A stretch of DNA of 12,372 nt from Acidobacteriaceae bacterium (GCA_030044455.1 JASHVU010000579.1:1-12372); one strand, 5' to 3'; positions 1 to 5,855 are shown, numbered from the stretch's first letter. Translations and numbers: made by a program. Notes: a model not told the origin generated them from the sequence alone.

Positions 1-74
1 GGCAGCAGCGAGCAGCCGGCCAGCATTACAGGCAGGGTCAGTCCGCAGGCGGAGAGTGCGCGGCGCGCCCTCAT
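1..74 (-). CDS. N-terminus of a putative lipoprotein (truncated by window edge)
   Basis: Too short for an ORF list, but the minus strand opens with an ATG at 74-72 that overlaps the mltG stop as ATGA, the usual sign of translational coupling. The 24 visible codons encode a lipoprotein-type signal: a basic start (MRARR), a hydrophobic core (ALSACGLTLPVM) and the lipobox L-A-G-C at residues 18-21, followed by SLL. Signal peptidase II would cleave before the Cys and leave a lipid-anchored protein. The mature domain lies outside the window, so no function can be given. It would be co-transcribed with mltG, suggesting an envelope role. The start and signal are seen directly; expression as a gene is inferred. 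Confidence 0.7.
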   Translation of the reverse strand, partial: MRARRALSACGLTLPVMLAGCSLL

Positions 75-1111
75 TTTCCACCTGTCTTCTTCAAGGCGCG
101 GCGGTAGCTGGCTACTTCGCGATTGTGTTCGTCGAGAGTGACGGCGAACACCGATTGTCCCTGCGCGTTGGCGCCCGCTGCAACAAAGTAGAGGTAATCA
201 GTGTTTGCCGGGTGCATGGCCGCGCGCAGCGACGGAATGCCGGGGTTGGCGATTGGGCCGGGAGGCAAGCCCGCGTGTATGTAGGTGTTGTATGCCGTGT
301 CCCGCTTCAGATCGCTCTGGTAGATCGTGCCGCGCCAAAGACCCTCAAGTTCGAGCCCGTAGATCACTGAAGGGTCCGTGCTGAGCGGCATCCCTTTCTG
401 CAATCGGTTAACAAAAACGCTGGCTACCAGCGGTCGCTCTGCGTCCACCGCTGTCTCGCGTTCCACCAGCGAGGCCACAGTGACCACCTGGTGAAAATTG
501 TCCTTCAGACCCAACTGCGCGGCAACCGCGCGAAATCGCTTCACCATTGCTCCGACAATCTGCTCAGGCTTTACATTACGTGCAAACCGATACGTGTCAG
601 GAAAAAGGTAGCCCTCAAGGCTCCTCGCCCCCGGATCGATATCTGAAATCAAGCTTATTTGATTGACGGCCGCATTCAGGAAATCCTGCTGGCTGCCAAA
701 CCCGCTCTGCTCCACGCGGTTAGCGATGTCAAAAATATTCGAACCCTCAGGTACTGTCAGTGCGCGGGTGTAGATATCTCCGCGGGCGATCCGCGCGTAC
801 ACTTCAACCACGGGCGCCGGACGATCGAAGCGATACTCGCCGGCGCGCAGTGTGCCGCGCCTGAACAGGCGCAACAAGTCGAAGGCATACTGGCTCCTCA
901 CGATCCCGGCCTGTTCGAGTGCTCGGCCGATGGTAAGGGTCGAAGAGCCCGGGTTCAAATCCACAAAAGTCTCCGTTGAAGGCCCATAGGGTGTGAGCAC
1001 CAGCCATGCTGCGGCGCCGGCAACGGCAAGCGCGACGAGAAGCAGAATTGGGAGGAGTTTTGTCCCCGCCCGCCCCGTTTTTCTCCTGCTCTTCCCTCTT
1101 CGCCTCGCCAT
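71..1111 (-). CDS. mltG: Endolytic murein transglycosylase MltG (YceG family)
   Basis: Inner-membrane lytic transglycosylase that cleaves nascent glycan strands and is thought to end peptidoglycan polymerisation. The 346-residue product has a short basic cytoplasmic N-terminus, one transmembrane helix (about residues 19-40), a LysM-like region and the YceG catalytic domain. Family motifs are clear: the ASLVERET motif at residues 213-220, which carries the catalytic glutamate, then LSTDPSVIYG and the YNTYIHAGLPPGPI stretch. I start at the ATG at 1111 (MARRRGK). The frame stays open to a TTG at 1189, but those extra 26 residues look non-coding, and a GAGGGA sits about 14 nt before the ATG. The stop overlaps the next gene (ATGA). 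The length fits the family. In many bacteria mltG neighbours ruvX on the same strand; here the two diverge. Confidence 0.95.
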   Translation of the reverse strand: MARRRGKSRRKTGRAGTKLLPILLLVALAVAGAAAWLVLTPYGPSTETFVDLNPGSSTLTIGRALEQAGIVRSQYAFDLLRLFRRGTLRAGEYRFDRPAPVVEVYARIARGDIYTRALTVPEGSNIFDIANRVEQSGFGSQQDFLNAAVNQISLISDIDPGARSLEGYLFPDTYRFARNVKPEQIVGAMVKRFRAVAAQLGLKDNFHQVVTVASLVERETAVDAERPLVASVFVNRLQKGMPLSTDPSVIYGLELEGLWRGTIYQSDLKRDTAYNTYIHAGLPPGPIANPGIPSLRAAMHPANTDYLYFVAAGANAQGQSVFAVTLDEHNREVASYRRALKKTGGK

Positions 1112-1440
1112 GACGCCGTTCTGAGTCCCTCTTTTTGGGAGTTGGTTGAGCTCGCTGGCACCAATCGGGCCGTTCAGACTATTCTTCAACCATTTAGGAC
1201 GCGAATTCGGCCCCTGGGGACTCTCAATCTTTCATTGTATCGGGTGTAATTAGCCGTTCGGTGTGGGAGCGTCGCTGGACCGAGCGCTGGTCTCGGCCAA
1301 TTCCGCCCTACGAACCGATAGGATTTTCGACCCCCAAAACGGTTGCGGTACTTCCTGGTCATTTAAAGAGCTGGTATCGAGGAGTTCTCATCGCGAGCCT
1401 TTGGTCGGAGCTTTAGGCTAGAAGCTAGGAGCGCCAAAAG
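1112..1440. other. Intergenic region between divergent mltG and ruvX
   Basis: This 329-bp stretch has no convincing gene. On the minus strand a TACAAT (1234-1239) could serve as a -10 box for mltG, but no good -35 is present. A small CCGAG/CTCGG inverted repeat lies near 1285-1302. The right end (1414-1443) is a copy of the dispersed GCTAGAAGCTAGGAGC-type repeat and supplies the ruvX ribosome-binding site. Confidence 0.5.
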
Positions 1441-1443
1441 CTG
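1427..1443 (+). promoter_or_regulatory. Shine-Dalgarno and CTG start of ruvX
   Basis: AGGAG at 1427-1431, a 9-nt spacer, then CTG at 1441. It decides the ruvX start because no standard start codon lies between the upstream in-frame TAG (1426-1428) and the conserved first strand. The site falls inside a GCTAGAAGCTAGGAGC-like repeat. Confidence 0.6.
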
Positions 1444-1911
1444 GAAACTGCCCCGCATCCCCGCTACCTCGCCCTAGACGTCGGCAACCGCCGCATCGGC
1501 GTAGCCGTTTCAGACGAGCTGGGCCTGACTGCGCAACCGGTTATGACACTGGAACGAAAACGGAGCCGGCGCGACGATCTACGGTCGCTGGCGCGGCTGG
1601 CGCGGCGTTATGCCGTGAGCGGGATTGTGGTCGGCAACCCGCTTCTGCCCTCTGGAGAAACTGGCCCTCAAGCACAGAAGACTCAGGCCTTTGCTGCAGA
1701 GCTTGGTGAATTGACCGGGCTGCCGGTCCATCTGTGGGATGAACGGCTGACCACCCGCGAAGCGCACCAGATTCTCTACGAAGCCGGCCACCAGCGGCAG
1801 AAGCATCAGAGGGTCGTGGACCAGGTGGCGGCCTCTCTCATCCTGCAGACTTTTCTCGACGAGAAGCGCTCCAAGATCCAGCAGGATCCGCCGTTGCCCA
1901 CTGCCGTATAA
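1441..1911 (+). CDS. ruvX: Holliday junction resolvase-like protein RuvX/YqgF, apparent CTG start
   Basis: RNase H-fold protein of the RuvX/YqgF family, proposed to act as a Holliday-junction resolvase-like nuclease and, in some bacteria, in 16S rRNA 5'-end processing. Counting from CTG 1441 the product is 156 residues. Family elements in order: YLALDVGNRRIGVAVSD (first acidic residue, Asp13), IVVGNPL, DERLTTREA (Asp100/Glu101) and VDQVAASLIL (Asp127). The first ATG is at 1543, but starting there would delete the first catalytic strand, which is clearly encoded upstream. The frame is open only back to the TAG at 1426, and the span between contains no ATG, GTG or TTG. AGGAG (1427-1431) lies 9 nt before the CTG at 1441, so CTG is the likely initiator. 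Identity is certain; the start codon is inferred. Confidence 0.93.
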   Translation: METAPHPRYLALDVGNRRIGVAVSDELGLTAQPVMTLERKRSRRDDLRSLARLARRYAVSGIVVGNPLLPSGETGPQAQKTQAFAAELGELTGLPVHLWDERLTTREAHQILYEAGHQRQKHQRVVDQVAASLILQTFLDEKRSKIQQDPPLPTAV

Positions 1912-1912
1912 T
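1907..1912 (+). promoter_or_regulatory. TATAAT -10 box candidate for greA
   Basis: A perfect TATAAT overlaps the ruvX stop codon, 60 nt before the greA ATG. No convincing -35 lies 16-18 bp upstream, and there is no extended TG. It is therefore only a candidate internal promoter separating greA from ruvX. Confidence 0.35.
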
Positions 1913-1937
1913 TGTCTTTCTAGTGCTTTTGAATCTC

Positions 1938-1960
1938 GCGGGCCAAGCTTCCTCGCCCGC
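1938..1960 (+). promoter_or_regulatory. GC-rich hairpin in the greA leader
   Basis: GCGGGC (1938-1943) pairs perfectly with GCCCGC (1955-1960) across an 11-nt loop, ending 12 nt before the greA ATG. There is no U-run, so it is not a standard intrinsic terminator. It occupies the position where a ribosome-binding site would normally be read. Confidence 0.4.
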
Positions 1961-1972
1961 TGCGGACCACGG

Positions 1973-2491
1973 ATGCCGGAACTGATAAAGAAACAACTCC
2001 TCGAAGAGATTAAGGCTCTCGAGTACGAGCTTGCTCACGAGCTGCCAGCCGAGATCAAGAAGGCCAGGGCACTGGGAGACTTGTCTGAGAACGCCGAGTA
2101 CCACATGGCCAAGCAGCGGCAGGAGTTTGTCAATGCCCGCCTGGGCCAGCTCAAGAAACGTATGGGCGAACTCTCCCTGGTCAATCTCGCAAACATTCCC
2201 AGAGACAAGGCGGGGTTCGGCTCGACGGTCGTGGTCTACGACTCAACCAAGGACGAGGAACTCGTTTACCGGCTGGTGACCAGCGAAGAGGCCGACGTTA
2301 CCAAGGGGCTGATTTCAACAACCTCACCCATCGGCCGCGGAATTGTTGGCAAGAAAGTTGGAGATGTGGCCGTGATCCACACACCAAACGGCAAACGTGA
2401 GCTTGAGATTCTGAAGTTGACGACGATTCACGATGAAGCCAGCAACGAAGGCGAGGCAGGCGAAGCTGCCGCGGCCGGTGCTGCACAGTAG
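1973..2491 (+). CDS. greA: Transcription elongation factor GreA
   Basis: GreA enters the RNA polymerase secondary channel and stimulates cleavage of backtracked transcripts. The 172-residue product shows the N-terminal coiled coil (about residues 1-75) with the tip motif GDLSENAEY, in which Asp36 and Glu39 match the metal-coordinating acidic pair of the family. The C-terminal FKBP-like domain includes SPIGRGIVGKKVGD and an HTPNGKRELEIL-type ending. The core length is standard; the last 20 or so residues are an Ala/Glu/Gly-rich tail that looks lineage-specific and disordered. It follows ruvX by 61 bp on the same strand. The start matches the family, but no Shine-Dalgarno precedes it; a hairpin lies there instead. 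Confidence 0.97.
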   Translation: MPELIKKQLLEEIKALEYELAHELPAEIKKARALGDLSENAEYHMAKQRQEFVNARLGQLKKRMGELSLVNLANIPRDKAGFGSTVVVYDSTKDEELVYRLVTSEEADVTKGLISTTSPIGRGIVGKKVGDVAVIHTPNGKRELEILKLTTIHDEASNEGEAGEAAAAGAAQ

Positions 2492-2503
2492 CAGAAGGAA
2501 CTA

Positions 2504-2592
2504 GCTGCTAGCTTCTAGCCTCTAGCTCTTTCCCGGTAAAGCAACAATTTTCGCTCTAGCGGTGACCAAGCTAGAGGCTAAAAGCCAGGAGC
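2504..2592. repeat. Imperfect 24-nt inverted repeat between greA and the next gene
   Basis: Arms at 2504-2527 and 2569-2592 are reverse complements at 21 of 24 positions, with a perfect 12-nt core (TAGCCTCTAGCT / AGCTAGAGGCTA) and a 41-nt loop. Both arms are built from the same GCTAGAAGCT-like unit seen near 1414-1443 and 3999-4042. The right arm carries AGGAG (2587-2591), the best Shine-Dalgarno for the following gene. Confidence 0.75.
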
Positions 2593-2603
2593 TCGTAACT
2601 CAA

Positions 2604-3230
2604 ATGACCTGGACAAGCGCTTTCGGCCGCGCCTGCGGTTGGCTGCTCGATCGCATCGTGCATGGCTTGGCGCTCACCCGGATCAATCCCAATTTCCTTA
2701 CCTTCTTCGGGCTGGTCATCAACATTGCCGCCGCGTTTCTGTTCGGCCACGCCAATGAATCCAACGCCGACCTGATGTTCTTCTATGCCGGCATGGTCAT
2801 CTTCGGCGCCGGCATCTTCGATATGGTGGACGGCCGCGTGGCCCGTCGCACCAACCAGGTAACGGTATTCGGCTCGTTCTTTGATTCGGTGATCGACCGC
2901 TACTCAGATGTTGTGCTGTTCTTTGGCCTGCTGGTTTATTACGGCCGCATTAACCGCTTTCGCTACGTGGTGCTGGTGGCCTTTGTCATGGTCACTTCGC
3001 TTATGGTGAGCTATACGCGCGCCCGCGCTGAGGCGCTCATCGGCCAGTGCAAAGTTGGATTCATGGAGCGCCCTGAACGCATCGTGCTCATCCTGCTGGG
3101 TGCGCTGTTCAACCACTGGGGCGTGATGGCTCCAGTGCTATGGGTGCTGGCGGTGCTTTCAACCATCACGGTGGTTCACCGCATCCAGTACACCTACCAG
3201 AACACCAAGCACCTGGCGCCGCTGGGATAG
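2604..3230 (+). CDS. CDP-alcohol phosphatidyltransferase family membrane enzyme
   Basis: Integral membrane enzyme that transfers a phosphatidyl group from CDP-diacylglycerol to an alcohol in phospholipid synthesis. From the ATG at 2604 (208 residues) the full family signature is present: Asp73, Asp76-Gly77, Ala80-Arg81, Gly90, Asp94, Asp98, matching D-xx-DG-xx-AR-x8-G-xxx-D-xxx-D. Several hydrophobic helices surround it. The later SYTRARAE and ERPERIVLILL segments resemble inositol-phosphate-type synthases (archaetidylinositol or phosphatidylinositol phosphate synthase) more than PgsA, but the acceptor cannot be fixed from sequence. A GTG at 2562 would add 14 residues read from repeat DNA and has no Shine-Dalgarno. 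AGGAG at 2587-2591 (12-nt spacing) favours the ATG. It converges with the flavin-reductase gene, 8 bp apart. Confidence 0.92.
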   Translation: MTWTSAFGRACGWLLDRIVHGLALTRINPNFLTFFGLVINIAAAFLFGHANESNADLMFFYAGMVIFGAGIFDMVDGRVARRTNQVTVFGSFFDSVIDRYSDVVLFFGLLVYYGRINRFRYVVLVAFVMVTSLMVSYTRARAEALIGQCKVGFMERPERIVLILLGALFNHWGVMAPVLWVLAVLSTITVVHRIQYTYQNTKHLAPLG

Positions 3231-3238
3231 ATGCGCCC

Positions 3239-3877
3239 TTATTGCTGCCGCTTCTTCCACTCCTCGTACGGAATCCGCGGAATGGTAATAAACGCATCGC
3301 GTGTGCGCACGTAGTTCCCCAGGCCGTTCATGCGGCCAATATTGTGCATCTTGTCGGAGTGGATGTACGGTCCTGCCGGATCGACGAATTCGTCGTCGAC
3401 ATGAATCTCAACCACGCGGCCAAGAATAATGCGCGAACGCCCAATCTCCATCGTGGTATATTCGCGGCACTCGAGTGCCGCATGCGCCTCGGCCAGGCGC
3501 GGCACTTTCACCTTCTCTGAAGGTACAGTCGTGAATCCCGCCAAATCCACCTCGCTCATTTCGGGCGGAAAATCAGTGGCGCAGATATTCATCTTTTCCG
3601 CAATATCTTCGGTAACAATGTTCACCACAAACTCGCCGGTCCGGCGGATGTTGCGCGCCGTGTCTTTGGGAACGAACTTTTCATCGGCGCGATTGGTTAC
3701 GCCCACGCCCACGATCGGCGGATCGGTGCAGAAGTAGTTAAATGCGCTGAACGGCGCTGCGTTTAACTGCCCCTGCTCGTCCATGCTGGTAATCAACGCA
3801 ATGGGCCGGGGAACAATAAGGCCGATCAGCAATTTGTAGGTTTCGCTGTTTGAAGTTTTATCGAGATCGAAACGCAT
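3239..3877 (-). CDS. Flavin reductase family protein (FMN-binding split barrel)
   Basis: A 212-residue soluble protein of the DIM6/NTAB flavin-reductase family. Members bind FMN in a split beta-barrel and usually act as NAD(P)H:flavin reductase partners of monooxygenases or as flavoproteins of unknown substrate. Visible features: the N-terminal YKLLIGLIVPRPIALITS segment, NAAPFSAFNYFCTDPPIVGVGV, the TARNIRRTGEFVVNI helix-strand region typical of the family, and the central ALECREYTTMEIGRSRIILGRVVEIHV strands. The ATG has a good ribosome site on its strand (AAAGGA, about 6 nt away). It stands alone, with no oxygenase neighbour to suggest a substrate, and its 3' end abuts the convergent phosphatidyltransferase gene. 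Confidence 0.9.
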   Translation of the reverse strand: MRFDLDKTSNSETYKLLIGLIVPRPIALITSMDEQGQLNAAPFSAFNYFCTDPPIVGVGVTNRADEKFVPKDTARNIRRTGEFVVNIVTEDIAEKMNICATDFPPEMSEVDLAGFTTVPSEKVKVPRLAEAHAALECREYTTMEIGRSRIILGRVVEIHVDDEFVDPAGPYIHSDKMHNIGRMNGLGNYVRTRDAFITIPRIPYEEWKKRQQ

Positions 3878-3928
3878 TTTTTCCTTTTAGCCGGCGATCA
3901 GATCTGAACAGTCCCCTGAAGCAGTAGC

Positions 3929-3971
3929 GCCGGGTTCCAGCCCGGTTGTCTGTGCGGGTGTCTACGCCCGC
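3929..3971. repeat. Two tandem GC-rich hairpins
   Basis: Hairpin A: CCGGG (3930-3934), loop TTCCAG, CCCGG (3941-3945). Hairpin B: GCGGGTG (3954-3960), loop TCTA, CGCCCGC (3965-3971), seven pairs with one wobble. They lie between two minus-strand genes, downstream of the thioredoxin-like gene and upstream of the flavin-reductase start. No U-run follows on either strand, so they are not standard intrinsic terminators. The form is like a REP/BIME-type intergenic repeat. Confidence 0.55.
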
Positions 3972-3998
3972 AAATCGCCGTCACTTAATGCAAACGGA

Positions 3999-4042
3999 AA
4001 GCTGAAAGCTAATAGCTAAGGGCCGCCATCCAGCTTCTAGCA
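3999..4042. repeat. Copy of the GCTAGAAGCT-like dispersed repeat
   Basis: The stretch contains AGCTGAAAGCTAATAGCTAAG and, a few bases on, CCAGCTTCTAGC (reverse complement GCTAGAAGCTGG). On the minus strand the latter supplies the TAG stop codon of the thioredoxin-like gene (4037-4039). It resembles the elements at 1414-1443 and 2504-2592. Confidence 0.55.
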
Positions 4043-4534
4043 ATTCACCACAACCGCTGAACACCCGCTGCGCTCGGGCCGCCACTGCACCAGAAAACTG
4101 GTCACAGACGACGACTGCATCCGGCGCATGGCCTCAAACTCGCCCTGCTTCTGGCTGTATAGCAGCTTGCCATGATCGCTCAGAACGGCCAGTGCGGGCA
4201 CTCCCTTGTCGAGCGGAACCCCGTAGCGTTTTGCGATGTCGAGGTTCTCATCCATGTGACCGATGTTGACGTGCACCAGCACAAAATTGGCATCGAGAAT
4301 GGGTTTGTTGGCGGGGTCGTGGAAGTAAATGTCGAGTACCTGGCAGTCACCGCACCAGTTGCCGCCGAAGTCGAGCAGAATGCGCTTGTGCTCGGCGGCA
4401 GCGATTTTGAGTGCGGCAGCCAGATCGACGCTGGCCTGCGACGGTTCGGGATAGATAACGCGATCAGCGGAACGCACCGGACCCGCGGCAAAGCAAACCA
4501 GCAAGGTCAGGGCGAGGAACTTGAGGGTTTTCAC
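4037..4534 (-). CDS. Secreted thioredoxin-family protein (CGDC active site)
   Basis: A 165-residue exported thioredoxin-fold protein. It has a signal peptide (residues 1-23, MKTLKFLALTLLVCFAAGP..RSA) and then a DUF899/thioredoxin_7-like fold: LLDFGGNWCGDCQVLD with the redox pair Cys61-Gly-Asp-Cys64, a following helix, FVLVHVNIG, and GVPALAVL, whose Pro113 is the expected cis-proline. It probably acts as a periplasmic thiol-disulfide oxidoreductase; direction and partners are unknown. The start is GTG, supported by GGAGG about 10 nt upstream. The last 17 residues (WRPERSGCSAVVVNC) carry two extra cysteines and end inside a dispersed repeat that provides the stop codon, so the native C-terminus may have been altered. 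A few residues of signal peptide also contain a Cys at position 14. Confidence 0.88.
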   Translation of the reverse strand: MKTLKFLALTLLVCFAAGPVRSADRVIYPEPSQASVDLAAALKIAAAEHKRILLDFGGNWCGDCQVLDIYFHDPANKPILDANFVLVHVNIGHMDENLDIAKRYGVPLDKGVPALAVLSDHGKLLYSQKQGEFEAMRRMQSSSVTSFLVQWRPERSGCSAVVVNC

Positions 4535-4640
4535 GGCTTGTGGACCTCCACAGCTGTCTTCAGTCTGCCATAAAGCGGCGGCAACGGTTTAAAAACTCAG
4601 CCTTACGGGCACCGGGCAAACCGGATACTCTTATTATTCG

Positions 4641-5087
4641 ATGCCTCACCCGGCCGATTTGCGTCAGCGTCTTGAAGCCACGTCGTTCCCTGATCTGGGC
4701 GCGATGATGGAGGGCTACGCCAAAGTAGCAATCAGCGTTGCTGCCTCGGAATTCGGGCAAAAGCTCAACTATTCCGCCGATTCCATTGATTCGCTCGACG
4801 AGGTGCTGATCATGGTAGGTGAGGGCCCGCAATTCGACCTCGAATTCGAGGTCCGCCTGTGGGGCAGCTACCTGGGCGAGGTGGTGCGCGAGCTTTACGC
4901 CGGGGCGTGGGAGATGTGTGTTTACCCCGGCGGAAATTCGTCGGTACCGGCGGTGAATGTGCGCGGTTCCCGCCTCTTTCCTCTGATGAAGGTCTATCGA
5001 CGGTTGACCGAGGGCGAAGAAGAGGACCTGCGTACGTTCTTCTCGAAGATTACTGAGCGGCTGGGCAAGCCGGCCAGGGTGAACTGA
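4641..5087 (+). CDS. Hypothetical protein, 148 residues
   Basis: I do not recognise this gene with confidence. It encodes a soluble, acidic protein with no signal peptide or membrane segment. The middle, VRLWGSYLGEVVRELYAGAW (residues 71-90), followed by a beta-rich PAVNVRGSRLFPLMKVYRRL and a final charged helix, recalls small DUF3806-like proteins, in which a 'G-x-YLGEV' turn is common; this resemblance is from memory and weak. Coding potential is good: the frame is long, composition is protein-like and codon use matches the neighbours. The ATG has no Shine-Dalgarno; AT-rich TTATTATT lies just before it, so a short or leaderless transcript is possible. It is divergent from the thioredoxin-like gene, 106 bp away. 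Confidence 0.75.
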   Translation: MPHPADLRQRLEATSFPDLGAMMEGYAKVAISVAASEFGQKLNYSADSIDSLDEVLIMVGEGPQFDLEFEVRLWGSYLGEVVRELYAGAWEMCVYPGGNSSVPAVNVRGSRLFPLMKVYRRLTEGEEEDLRTFFSKITERLGKPARVN

Positions 5088-5236
5088 ATCGGTTGCAGTG
5101 CCTTTGCATTTTATTGGTTTTCTGCACGCCTCTAATGAGCATTGATCACAGACCGCGCGAGGGGCATATCCCCACATCCCACACCGGCGACACCCCCATC
5201 CCCTTCCGACACCCCAGGCCTCTGCCAAAAGTCCCA

Positions 5237-5296
5237 AGGTCTATTGTTTTCAGCACGATAGAGGGCGGATTTGGCTGCCAGGTCTATTGCTTTCAG
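5237..5296. repeat. Direct repeat AGGTCTATTGYTTTCAG, two copies
   Basis: Copies at 5237-5253 and 5280-5296 match at 16 of 17 positions (T versus C at the eleventh base), with starts 43 bp apart, about four helical turns. Both are preceded by CCA and followed by CA or GCA. Spacing and conservation would suit a protein-binding pair, but no binding protein is implied by the sequence. Confidence 0.6.
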
Positions 5297-5540
5297 GCAG
5301 TTAAGATCCGGTGGTCTGCCGAGCCCCGGCCTGAAAAGCTCTTCACTGCATTCAGGATAGAACAGTGGCGGAAATAACCTGCAAAGGGAGTGGCGATGCA
5401 AGGATTCATTGAATGAAAGCGATAGAGAGGGAAGACGTCAGTCAGGGGATTGACTGCGACAACATCATTGGCGGCTGGTGTGAATTGCAGGCTGACCCTT
5501 TTGAACTTGCGGTTCACACGATGCGATGTAGTTCAACGCA

Positions 5541-5558
5541 GAGTGAGCTAGATCACTC
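5541..5558. promoter_or_regulatory. Inverted repeat upstream of tatA
   Basis: GAGTGA (5541-5546), spacer GCTAGA, TCACTC (5553-5558): perfect six-base arms about 80 bp before tatA. It could be an operator half-site pair or part of a leader structure. Confidence 0.4.
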
Positions 5559-5603
5559 GCCGGCTAACCGTTCTGTGCGACAATAATTCGGTAGTGAAGT
5601 GTG

Positions 5604-5623
5604 CGCCGCCTCAAGTAGCGGCG
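5604..5623 (+). promoter_or_regulatory. Hairpin directly 5' of the tatA ribosome-binding site
   Basis: CGCCGC (5604-5609), loop CTCAAGTA, GCGGCG (5618-5623), perfect pairing plus one wobble. The tatA Shine-Dalgarno GGAGGG starts at 5625, so the stem ends one or two bases before it. It may control access to the site or stabilise the 5' end. Confidence 0.5.
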
Positions 5624-5636
5624 TGGAGGGAAAACA

Positions 5637-5855
5637 ATGGGCGATCTACTTCAACCAACTCACCTGATTATCATTGGCATCCTGCTGCTGGTCCTTTTTG
5701 GCGCAAAGCGGCTACCGGAACTCGGCAAGGGACTGGGTGAGGGACTGAAGGGCTTTAAGGACGGCCTCAAGGGTCCCCAGGACCCGCCGGCGCCGCCGCC
5801 CGTTCAGCAGAATACTTCGGCCCCGACGAGCTCGGCTCCGATCGAGCCCAAGTAG
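5637..5855 (+). CDS. tatA: Sec-independent protein translocase subunit TatA/E
   Basis: Subunit of the twin-arginine translocase, which moves folded proteins across the inner membrane; TatA oligomers form the conducting assembly recruited by TatBC. The 72-residue protein has the diagnostic layout: a short polar N-terminus, one transmembrane helix (about residues 8-20), the Phe21-Gly22 hinge, and a basic amphipathic helix (AKRLPELGKGLGEGLKGFKDGL). A Pro/Ser/Thr-rich tail ends the protein. The polar residue near the start is His9 within THL rather than the more usual Glu of TatA. The ribosome site is strong (GGAGGG, 6-nt spacing). tatC and tatB are not adjacent, so this is an orphan tatA locus. 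A terminator follows 81 bp downstream. Confidence 0.95.
   Translation: MGDLLQPTHLIIIGILLLVLFGAKRLPELGKGLGEGLKGFKDGLKGPQDPPAPPPVQQNTSAPTSSAPIEPK

Larger units (their letters stand above)
5088..5636. other. 549-bp gene-poor region upstream of tatA
   Basis: Short frames here have no family resemblance, no ribosome site and poor composition, so I call no gene. The region holds a GGGG-CATAT-CCCC hairpin near 5162-5174, a 17-nt direct repeat (5237-5253 and 5280-5296), and two inverted repeats in the tatA leader, listed separately. It could be decayed sequence plus the tatA promoter. Confidence 0.5.

Noticed and set aside
1112..1189. Upstream TTG start for mltG
   Set aside because: Adds 26 residues with no family match and no ribosome site; the internal ATG begins a typical basic segment and membrane helix.
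4560..5237. 225-codon minus-strand frame opposite the 148-residue gene
   Set aside because: No family features; the plus-strand frame has better protein-like composition and motif-like conserved-looking segments.
5093..5401. Short frames on both strands in the gap before tatA
   Set aside because: No homology signal, no ribosome site, and they overlap each other; treated as non-coding.
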